DNA of 64,000 nt from Tubiluchus corallicola (lineage: Eukaryota; Priapulida; Priapulimorpha; Priapulimorphida; Tubiluchidae). The notes under the pieces were generated by a model. It did not search any database. It was given only the letters and a program-made list of their open reading frames with translations, and was not told the origin of the DNA. The stretch spans positions 434,001-498,000 of the forward strand of contig JAQGDQ010000100.1 in the NCBI GenBank assembly GCA_030141605.1, read 5' to 3'. The position numbers were made by a program, and so were the translations under genes. This document shows positions 41,501 to 52,200 of the stretch, piece by piece. Position 1 is the stretch's first letter. Each line of letters begins with the position of its first letter.

Positions 41501-44500
41501 TCACATCAAGCTTTCTCCAATCTGTTTTTGAATTCTTTCCAAAGTCTGTCGATGCATTTGCCATTCTCTAATCACAGTAATTGCAATGGCAACAACTCCT
41601 ACACAAAATGCACATGCTTCAAATATCCAGAACTTTCGTGCTGCTTCATTTCTTGAACCATCACAACTGTAAATAGTACAGAACAGTCTGTCAGTAATGT
41701 ATGTTTAGCTTTAAAAACTCCATAAATGAAAAAACCAAAATTTAAATCTTGTGGTACCATGCAACACTACTATTCAGTGGCGTAGCTAACGGAGGGTAGT
41801 TTGTCCCAGGTGGCACTTTTCAAAGGACAGCATTCTGATCAAGTTAACTGAAAAAGTTCAAGTTTGCAGATTAACTGTTTGTTGAGGTGTGTGATTTTCC
41901 TAGCATTAATTTATCAAACACTTAAATGTTGTTTGAAGCAATATCAAAGTACTGAAAATGCTATAGTAATTATAGCTACACACAGTTAAAGCTAAAAAAA
42001 TGAAACAGATTGTATAACGGCAAATATACAAATATTTTTTTTGAACAGCATTTCATTTTTTACAAACTTTTTGCAAACAATGCAATGGCTTATTCGTGGT
42101 GAGGTAACATACGGAAACAACATACAGTAAGTTCTCGCTTAACGACGGTAATGCGCTCCAGCAAAATGTGTCGTTAAGTGAAACATCGCTAAACGAAACA
42201 GCATTGTAACAACACAATGTAAAAGCATTCAGCTGCGTTCCAGGAGCAAAAATCAATAGTGCTTGGTTATGAAAAATGTTCAGTTGTTTGCATGGGCGTG
42301 AAAACTATAGAAGTGTGGTTGTGGTAAAAGATTCAGTTTTCTTGCAGGAGAAAAATCAATAACGTTTGGCTCATAAATTAAGCACTTTATATGGTTTATT
42401 GCTTCCAGTTCTGCAGCGTTTCTTTAATTAAAATGCTACAGTGTACTGTGTAAAACAAAATACTACTGTACTAGTAAAATTTAAATCTGAAATGTAGCCT
42501 CCTCTCCTTCAGTCATTTTTTCCTCTTCTTCCTTTTTTCTTTTGTTTTTTTATAAAAATAATATATTGTTGGTTGTTTCGATTTTTTCTTTTTTCTGCTA
42601 ACACTTCCTTATAGTATTACATTGCTTTCGCTATGACCCGCTTCACTATTAGACTCTGTTCTAGGTCACTGTGATTTTGACATAAAATATGAAGCCCAGC
42701 ATCAATGTGTTTACAAGCTTCATATAGATGCGCTGTGGTTACCTTATGCTGTGGTTCAGGAGATGAGTCGTCATCTTCTTGCAAGATAACTTGATGTTCA
42801 TGTAATTCCTGTAATTCTTGTTTAGTCAGTTTTTCAGTATGAGATTCCAGTACTTCTCCTATGTCATGCTTTTCCAAGTCATTGAAACCTGTAGCTTATG
42901 CTATTTGTAGCGTCTCTTCATTTACACAAGGAATCAACTTTGCCTGTTCTGTTTTTGTCACACACTCCGTGCATAAATTACGCCACACTCCATTCATGCA
43001 TTCTGCCATAATACAGCCCCAGGCTTCTTTAACATTATCTAAACAGTGCAAAATGTTGCACACTCGCCAGGACTCTTGAATAGTCGACTTTTCTTTACCG
43101 TTAGTTTCAGCAATGAATTGTTCAAAACTGCAGCGTAGATAATACGCCTTAAAAGCAGCAATTGCTCCTTGATCCATTGGCTGTATTAATGCTGTAGTAT
43201 TTGGTGGCACGAAAACAATTTTTACATTGTCACAAAGATCATGGAGATTTGTTGGGTGCGAAGATGCCTTGTCGACAAGCAAATGCTCGGTCAGCCATTC
43301 ACTAAAAATTTTGCCTGTCATTCATGCTTTCTTGTTACGTTTTCAACTGACAGGCATGCAGTCTTTTGAATAACCCTTCAATGCTCATGGGTTGGCAAAG
43401 CGATAAACCAATCTTTAATGCTCATGGGTTGGCAGAGCGATAAACCAATGTTGGCTTCATTTTCATATCACCTGTTGTGTTAATCTCCCAACAGCAACGT
43501 GAATCCGTCTGTCGCTGCTTTGAAACTGGGTGCTGATCTGTTAGACCCTCATATATAAGCGCGTGCTGGCATTCTTTTCCAAAAGAGTCCTGTTTCATCG
43601 ACGTTAAAAACATGTTTGCTTGAATAACTGGCATCTGTGATTATAATCTTGAAAGTTTTTGTAAATTTCTCGCTGCTTCAACGTATGCGCTGCCCGCATC
43701 CCTCGTAATTTTAATGTTGTGATCATGGTAATATTTCTTAAACTGCTGAAACCATCCTTGACTTGCAGTAAATGTTTCTTCCTGTGAGCTTTCACCCTTC
43801 TTAGTTTTTATGCCATTACACAAACTTAAAGCCTTAGCTTGAATCATGTGCAATTTAGAGGCATACTATGCTGACTCCGATCATCAATCCACATAGATAA
43901 AGCTGCTCTGCTTTTTCTATTGTTGAACTCCTCACTCTCGTAATCCTTGCAGCGTCTGGTGGTGTTGTACTTTTTGCACTCGCTCTTATTTTTGCAGCAT
44001 TTTTGTGAATTGTCTAGACAGTTAACGGTAGTAAATTTAGAGCCTTACTAATGTCTATTGCTCTTTTTCATCAGCATCAAAACAGTGCAAAATGTCCAAT
44101 TTTGTCTCTAACATAATTGCTTTTCTTTTTTGTTTAACACTGGCCATGACACCTGAGAAATATTACTAGTGTTGTGTTTGCGACAGTTAAAATGCAAATG
44201 AGGTGAACGCAGCAATTAACCATGTAACACCCACCAGAGTTTTATCAGCTGAAACGTTTGTGTTTTAACAAGAAGAATTTTACCTAAATGTGGAAAAGCA
44301 ATGAATTATCGTGGCCCGCCTATAGCCGTAGCAGATTGTCTGCCTAGTTGTGCTATGGTGATCCGGGTTAAGTGGCGGGCTTCTTGATAGAGTACAAGCG
44401 CAGTAAATAAGGTTTTAGTGTTTAAAGCAAGGCAAAAAAATCGTCGTAAAGTAAAACATACAATGTAAAGCAAAAACAGGTGTCAAATGATTAGCGTGGT

Positions 44501-47261
44501 TAAAACGAAACGTCACTAAGCGAGGAGTTGGTAAGCGCGGACTTGCTGTACATAGTAGTTTCACAATAAACAGCTCTGGAAATACTGTTTCTTAAAGCAA
44601 AAAGTACTAAATTCGCAATAGACACAAAGAAGAATTTGCAGACATTAGATATTGATTAATTCTACCTTCTGTACACATCTCCTTCTTTTTCACAGTGGAC
44701 CGTTTCACGATATCCTGTTTCTGAACATCCTTCTGCATGGATCTTCTGTAAGAAGTGTAAACATACTGCCATTTAGTTCAAAAATGTAATCTAAAGTTCC
44801 CTCAGATACTAGGATAAGTTACTTTTCATTTTCTTTAAAAATACACTTTTGTCAATGACCACAGTTTATGTTGTTTGAACATGACTATTAGTGTTGTTTT
44901 AACAGAATTTTCTCACATTTGTTCTCAGTTGTAATAGAGGAAAAATCACAAAAAAGCTCTGAAGATTTTATGACCAACTGTCATTAAAGTATGCTTATAT
45001 GTAATCTTGTGACAAACTAATAAAACAGAAGTTACAACTTTCATACAGATCATGGAATATATATATTTAATAGCATTCTTTTGTAAATTCAGCCATACAC
45101 ATGTAACAGGAGCTTACTGCAGTAACTGTATACAAATCAATAGAACTACATTAACATGTGTGTAAAAAACACACACAACACACCTTTTCAAAATTAGTGC
45201 ACTTTTTGCAAGGCTCTACAATTGTAAAATTTTCAGTTTCCCAACAATCTAAAGATCCATTTTCTGAAAAACCAATTTTCAGTTTAAACTTGAACTATAT
45301 TTCTAGTAATGTGTCATGCCAGCAAAGCTAGAAAACAATAAAATTAATAAATTTAAACACTTGGAGCAACATAAAACATCATCTCATTACTTTATAAGGA
45401 AAAGTCGTAATTAATAAATTTACCATAAAAGTCGCATATAATATGAAAACCTTTACAATGAAAAGAATTGATGTAGCAGAAGGCCTTCCATAGTTTGAGC
45501 AAATGTTATAATTTCTTTTAGTTGCAGTTTAAGTGCAACTTATGTTACACTAATCTATTTTCTAAGTGTGCCTACCTGGCTTTTTGTGATTTGTACCTTT
45601 CACGGCAAATACATCTTCCAATATTAATATTAGGATTGATGCTCTGAAAATTGGATCAGTAAGTTTACTGCAATGATTAATATACATTCTATAACTATAT
45701 ACACAGCATAACTGTACAATGGGTAAAATAGGTAGTTTTTATGATAAGACCCATGCAATGATGGATGATGACTGTATTAGATGAATGTCAGTATAATATT
45801 TTTCAAGAAACAGTGCTTAGGCCTAAAATATAAGTTGCCCAACAATGATTGCCTTATATTGATTCCACTTGTTAGAGCCCTTTCAAATAGACTATCAGTA
45901 GCTATGCAGAGTTTGTCTTGATCTAGCGTTAATTTATAGACAAAATTTTACCAAGATTAGTGCTGTTCTTCAGTAAATTATTTTAATGTACTAAAAGATA
46001 TTTACTCCACCAGTTACAAATGCAAAAAAATGACAAGCAAAATCTTTGTAATTCATCCGATTTTGTCGGCCAACAAAGTTGGCAAATACCATCCGACGAC
46101 TTGAATTAACTCAGATATTCAAGCATTGAACATTTCAAACATTGATGTCTGGCATATTTGTCCTTGTTTGAATGTTGCATTTGTTACATTTGCTTTGCGA
46201 AGACATCCAAATTTATTACAATCATCCTTCAGCAAAGGCAGTTTTGTTTTGTTCACATAATTTATAATGGTTTCATACTCTACATTGTATGTAAGCTTGT
46301 GGTTTTAATTATTTATTATTTGCAACATAAGCAACATGAAGAAATTGTTGTGTTCATTATTAAATGCCGTAACTATGCTCTCCATCTCTCTCTCTCTCTC
46401 TCCCCACATCTCTCTCTCTCTTTCTATCGGTCTCTCCCGCTCTCTCTTTCTCTGTCTATCTATCTATCTAACTACCGAGCTCTGCAAATAGAGAGTCTCT
46501 GTCTTCTGTATTGTAAGTATAATTTGTAAATATTGTATGTATAATTTTTACATTTTAACTTAATAATAACAATAATGGTAATAACAATAATTTCTTCTTC
46601 TCTCTACTTCTGTGCCTCCCTCCCTCCTCACTCTTTCCTCTCTCCATCTCTATCTCACCCTCAATCTCCCCTTCCATCTTTCGATCTTTCTCTTCCCCTC
46701 TCTCCTAATGGGGGTATGTTCTCATATGCTAAGCTAGACATAAATAGTTTAATGTATGCATAATAACGAATAGCTGTAATGTTCCTTATTTGCATAATAG
46801 CCTATATCACGTGAATGCAAGAAGGTTTACTACTGCCGAGTACTGGCTGTCTTCCCAGAAGCCAGAAGACAGTTGGATGAAAAGTTGAGCAATTCCTGAC
46901 TTTCAACTGACAACTTGGATGTTCAATTTTCCTCTTCACATGACATCCGATAAAGTCTGTCCAACACCATCCGATTTTGTCTGATCGTGTAAACGATTCA
47001 TCTGACTTCATCTGACAATCCGATTTTGTTGGACCATCTAAACGGGTATAATATTTGTGCGCTAGTGTTTCAGCACATTGTATTTTTATAATGCTTTATA
47101 CAGTGTGCAAATAAATGCACTTCACTTTACAATCAATTAATAAAAAAAGTTGATAGGATTGATTTCATTATTTTCAGGGATGCTGAAGAAAGATACTTAA
47201 CTTACCCTATCAAAACTGCCAGAGCAATTATCATGCTCTTCACTGAACATGTTTCAATCAT
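41501..47261 (-). CDS. JTB: JTB (jumping translocation breakpoint) membrane protein (5 exons)
   Basis: Exons in transcription order: 47261-47206, 45643-45576, 45263-45184, 44745-44666, 41666-41501. GT-AG throughout with continuous frame, giving 149 aa (human 146). Residues 9-28 form a hydrophobic signal sequence (MIIALAVLIGASILILIL). The luminal part has the JTB cysteine pattern: DCWETENFTIVEPCKKC, then CSETGYRETVHC, then SCDGSRNEAARKFW. A transmembrane helix spans about 109-127, followed by a basic tail (REWQMHRQTLERIQKQI). NGS at 43 and NFT at 53 are possible N-glycosylation sites. Family role: small type I membrane protein linked in human cells to mitochondria and cytokinesis; precise function is unsettled. 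An in-frame TGA lies three codons before the ATG, fixing the start. Candidate poly-A signal at 41072-41077. The last intron contains a Tigger element. Confidence 0.93.
41776..41822 (+). mobile_element. hAT-like terminus remnant
   Basis: CAGTGGCGTAGCTAACGG at 41776 resembles a common hAT-type 5' end, but I find no partner end or target duplication, so it appears truncated or decayed. Confidence 0.25.
42125..44548 (-). mobile_element. Tigger (pogo) DNA transposon, decayed, near full length
   Basis: The 2,424-bp element is flanked by TA on both sides, with imperfect inverted termini (CAGTAAGTTCTCGCTTA and complement CAGCAAGTCCGCGCTTA). The minus-strand transposase remnant shows a CENP-B-type DNA-binding segment (QGWFQQFKKYYHDH, ~43740) and the DDE catalytic core. 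First Asp: VFNVDETGLFW (~43580-43610). Second: LLVDKASSHP, where Asn of the usual VDN is Lys. Third: PPNTTALIQPMDQG (~43165-43200). Frameshifts and stops break the frame, including a TGA inside a 39-bp tandem duplication (about 43378-43450). Sits in the last intron of JTB. Length and architecture match Tigger elements. Confidence 0.9.
46376..46480. repeat. (CT)n / (CTAT)n low-complexity array
   Basis: CTCTCTCTCT runs change into CTATCTATCTAT. A second CT/CCCT-rich stretch follows at 46595-46710. Both lie in JTB intron 1. Confidence 0.85.
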
Positions 47262-47426
47262 TATTTGTCACTTCAAAACGGATTCACCTTCAATCTTGAA
47301 AGGTTGTAAAAATAAACTTTATAAATTTTCAGCTGCCAACACTTTATCAGATAGTGGTTATCTATCTATTAGAATTTAATTATCTTTTACACGAATATAC
47401 ATCATGGTTGGGAGCGGAGTAGAACA

Positions 47427-48486
47427 CTAGCCAAAGTAGGACAATTGGCATACATGTGCTAGTCCAAGTAGGACGCATTGTACATGGGCTAGCTCAAGTA
47501 AGACGCGTACACGGGCTGCCCAAGTAGGACACTAGAGACAGGTCACGAATTGAGTCCTTGACCGTACTGGCAGTGTCAGTTCTCCTTGTTTATTTAACAA
47601 TAATAATAGTATCTCTCGGTTAATCATTCGATACTTAGTTTAATGTTATGATGATTTTAATGGAGTTAATAATACTGATGAACTATTGTAAAAAATACAT
47701 TAATTTTGTAAATTGTCAAGGACTAGCCATCATCATTATAAAGTTACTTTTTTTCTAAAACAAATTTTATTTATGTTTTATTATATCATCATAATTCTTA
47801 CAAGAATCGCCAGTTCCCTACTTAGGCTGCCCATGTACATCTGTCAGTGCAATGTATAGCGTTAAAGTAAATGAGCTCCATAGGATTAAAACATCTCGGT
47901 TACGCCTCTCCTCACATAACCTAGCTATTGAGACGGGAAGATGGGCAAGGATAAAAAGAGAGGACAGGCTATGCTCCTGTTCTGGCTTAAACATTCAAAC
48001 AGAAGAGCATGTTATCTGTTTTTGTCCACTTACTAATCACCTTCGTGAAGATAACACTGAACTGAGCTTCAACGTTTTGCATGAATTTTTCAATGGAAAC
48101 CCAAACTCATATTGTGAATTTGTAAATAACTGTTTAGCGATTTTTGGACAGTAATGATCATGTTAGGCGATAATAAGTGGGTAGTGAGAATGTATAAATA
48201 ATTCTTCAGTTATTTTTTTTGACAGTAATGATCATGTTAGGCGATAATAAGTGTGTAGTGAGAATGTGTAAATAATTCTTCAGTTATTTTTTTTTGACAG
48301 GAATGATCATGTTATATGATCAAAAGTCCTTTTTTTGTAATGATCTATGGACTGAACCAAATGTTCGACTATCTCTTAATCAGTCAATAAACATATATAT
48401 ATATATATATATATATACAACACGGCTTTTTCGCAAATTTAGCACATGCGTTTTACCGGAAGTGTCCTACTACGGCTAATGGTTTA
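47427..48486. repeat. Inverted AGTAGGAC-containing ends around a LINE fragment
   Basis: AACACTAGCCAAAGTAGGAC at 47427 and the complement of GTCCTACTACGGCTAATGG ending near 48486 are similar inverted sequences. The left side also holds four AAGTARGAC units (about 47439, 47466, 47498, 47521), a small minisatellite. It may be an inverted-repeat element into which the LINE inserted, or a chance relation of minisatellite units. Confidence 0.35.
47852..48420 (+). mobile_element. 5'-truncated non-LTR retrotransposon (LINE) 3' end
   Basis: Codons from 47852 to the TAA at 48152-48154 encode the C-terminus of a LINE reverse-transcriptase polyprotein: SRLRLSSHNLAIETGRW, then a cysteine/histidine motif CSCSGLN...EEHVICFCP. 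The 3' tail has 74-75-bp tandem units starting ACAGTAATGATCATG at 48148, 48222 and 48297 (the last partial). It ends with (AT)n at 48391-48416, a tail type seen in several LINE clades. Severe 5' truncation is typical of incomplete reverse transcription. Confidence 0.75.
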
Positions 48487-49144
48487 CTCGGCGCCCTACG
48501 GCTATATCTGTAACATGCTGCTGCATGGGATGTTCGCTCTTGCTCCACTTTCATGTACGGCTTCGCCGTTTAATGAGTTAGCGTGTACTGCCTTGACATG
48601 TACTATGGTGTTGCATTCTGCCTTGGCATATACCATGCCACCTCGCTGTGTACCGTAACTCCAAGTGTCACCTAACTGTACTTCATAGTTTCTACTTTTC
48701 TTAATCAACTTCAGCTGTAGCAGCTAAATTAATATATTTTAAGCATACATTTTATATTTGATTTTTGTACATTTTAACTTGTTTTTAATGATTAATTTAT
48801 ATTTTTCTTGCTAAATTTGCTTGTGAAGTCTAAGAGAGCTAAACGTAACATGGTTTTTGGCGGTTCCTCATACATTTCGAAAATTGAGCCTTTCCCGTAT
48901 TTACTTTTCTAGTATGAGCCAGCAAGCAGCTTACTCAAATCAAATAAAAATCTGGGGATTAAGTTCCCTGCTGAACGTGCATGGGCTGACCAGTGTGTCA
49001 TATGACACAAAATTGTGAACTATGTGTATTTGTATGCAACTGACAAAAAGTCACTTCTGAAATTCTTTCTTCATACCCTGATATCTATAATTGTAGATAT
49101 GTATTGGAATTATGACTTCTAATTTTGCAGAAGCTGTGTGAACA

Positions 49145-49247
49145 ATGGTTTGGCAGTTGCCTAAGCACCAAATACCAACACTAATGAAAAGCTTTGAGAA
49201 ATGGTTTCCTTATTCATATAAGGTAAACAATTTATACTTGATCATTG

Positions 49248-49294
<47 letters not shown>

Positions 49295-52200
49295 ACTTAT
49301 GAATATATGCTATAATATATGTATATTTTGCAATATAATCATGTTTGCATATTCTATATATTATGTAGTTTTTATAGATATTACATAGAATTTATAGTCT
49401 TGACAAAAATTGAATATTGTCGAAGATTTTCATATTCACGCTATTGTCAAATGGTTTGTACATTTGTTACAAAAAAAAACTGTGAAATGTGAGAAAAAAC
49501 AAAAATGTGATTATGTATAGATACATACTTGTCAGCTCGAGTCAATTGCCACTTGATTTGAAAAACTTTTGCAGCAACTCGACAAAACGAAACTTATTGC
49601 AAACCACTCTATCTCTTTTCCAGTCTGCTGTATTGGCAAGCTAGCAACATCTTTGTTACAGCAAAATCTTTGACTTAGGCCAATCTAGGCACCTCATGCC
49701 TTGGGTGAAATTGAGCAAAAATTTGAAGTGGTTTCATAAATTTTATTCTGTCTCTGTATTCATTCAGAGTGAATCAGCTAGCCTGTTTTTCAGAAATTGT
49801 TAGAACTATTCAAGAGTTATTAGGCATGTAGAGAAGTTCGGTACCAGGAAAGTTTGGAAATCACAAAATTTGGTACAAGGAGTTTAAGTACATGGAAAAT
49901 TTGGTACTACGATCTTTGTGCTAAGCACTAGGGATTTTTGGTACTACGAAAATGTGTTTTGGAGAATGTTTGGTTGTAGGAGAATACGGTACCAGGAATG
50001 TTTAGTACTAAGAAGAAAGTGTGATACAAAGGAAGTTTTGGTACTAAGAAAATATGCACAGGGAGAATTTTTTACTAGGAAAGTTTGGAGCTAGAAAATT
50101 GATGCTAAGCGGAAAAGAGATGAGAACATTCACACCAGTAGTAGCAGGAACAGCAATAACAATAACAACAGCAGCAGCAGCAGCAAAAACAATGACAACA
50201 ACAACAGTAACAACAAGAACAACAAACAACAGCAACAGCAGCAATAACAGTAGCAGTAGCAAAATGGCAAAAGTGACAGCAGTGGTGAAGATGGTGATGA
50301 TGATGATGTCGACAATGATGATGATAATGATCACAACAAAAGAGCGAGTAAGAAACAGTCAAACAACAGCAACAATAACAGCTACAGCAGCAGCAGCTGA
50401 CATTGTGTAACAAGCAACAGGCAAACAAAAATAACAAATAAAAACAAATGTAACAATATGAACCTTATAGCTTTTTTGAGTAGGTATCTAGAAGATATTT
50501 TTGTAGTACCAAACTTTTCTTTTATCAGACTTTCTCTGTATCAAATTTTCCTAGTACCGAACTTACTGTTATTAGTTGTGCTTCTACTCGCGTGTTTAAA
50601 TATTAGCTCATTTAGTTGCCAGTTGCGTTTCAGCAAAAAAAGCTATTTGAGTTAGCACTTAGTCTCCAAACTCTTCTTTTAAATAATATTTCGTATGGAA
50701 GGCTCAGCTTTGTTTAATTACAATTTGTTTAACATTACACTTTGTTCGAATACATATCCTTCATTAAGGGAAGACTCCCTGTAAATAATAATTGTTTAGA
50801 TAAGGCCTTTGATAGAATGGTTATATTGTGCTGTAAAATACTTTGAAGATGAATATTATCTAAATATATCAGTTTCCAGAAAAGTTCCTTGTTGACTGTC
50901 TCTAATTTTGATAGCCATTACTAGATTGTTAGATCACAAACCAAACAACTTAAAACTGTTTTAGCCATAGATTGAGCGCCATTAACTAAGAAAGTAAACC
51001 AGAGATATAAATCATGTGCTACTTGTTAGTTTGAAACGCAATTTATAATTCAAAGTTATAAGTTCTGAGAAACATACATAATTTCATTTTGTTTTTAAGG
51101 TGGACATATTTTGGTCACCCAGGCTTAACCTGTGTTTTCAGTTGACCATTCCATATAGCTGGTTTCAGTTTCCTTTTTGGTTAGGCAAGCCTGGTGATTT
51201 TGGGATGCTGAAATGATCTCTTATTAATTTTAACAGGTTTTTTGCTTGGCTCGAAATGTTCACCAGAAGCGATGGCGAGGTGTGGACTTTGTAGTGGACA
51301 AGTGGCCTGATTGGCATGCTGTTGTGTATAAACCTAGTAAGAATGCACATGTATGTATGTAGTGGCGAAGTATATCAACAAAAGCAGCTGTACTATTTTT
51401 ACTTTCTCCTTTACTTTTATACAAAATTGTGTGCAAAGAAGAGTAAACGTGTGTATTTAACTAGCACTTAAAAACTGTTCGTAAATACAGTTAACTTACT
51501 AGCTAATATCGTAACAATATTAACAACTTCTTTGTTATCTAATTTTTAGGAATTTTGCTTGCATACTAGTAATAACTATGGAATGTTTAGTAATGACAAA
51601 GAAGCTTTGACAAGTCTGCTTAAAGAGCCTGGTGTTATCGACTGGAGTAAGAAACCTGTATTTTCTGGTGAATTTATATTTTATTTTTTCTAAATTATTT
51701 CAGAATATAGGCTATAGTATAGCCTATAGTTTTCCTCAAACTTGACCCAAATTTAATATTGCTTGAATTACTGTCACTTGAGTTAGTTTTTACTACAGCT
51801 TGTAAGAGACACTAGATGGGCAGTTCACGTTCTGTTTTGTTGCTGATTCTGCTGCATGAACACATCACTTTGTGGAAAATAATGAGCCGGTCTGTGCCTG
51901 ATCTATTGCTCGCAATGGATGATTGTTACCACGGTTTTCATGAAAAATGTGTCAAATCTTGATTTTTGCCAGATATTTTTAATTACTTTCCTTACTGCTA
52001 TTATTACTCTTCTCTTGTTTTGTAACAGAGAAACTATTAACTAAACAAGTCGTCTAAACAGGTAATAAGTATAGTTGTAAAGATTTCATACCTGTTGTTT
52101 TTTAAAACAGCGAATCTAGGACAAAGACTAGATTGATTGGGCTGTTGTTCAAGTTTGCTGCTTGTTGTCAACAAAAGTGGATTATATTATAAATGGGTGT

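Noticed and set aside
50044-50437. Open frames in all orientations with Thr/Ala, Val/Ile or Cys/Tyr runs
   Set aside because: Simple CAG/CAA/GAT repeat translated in several frames; no domain.
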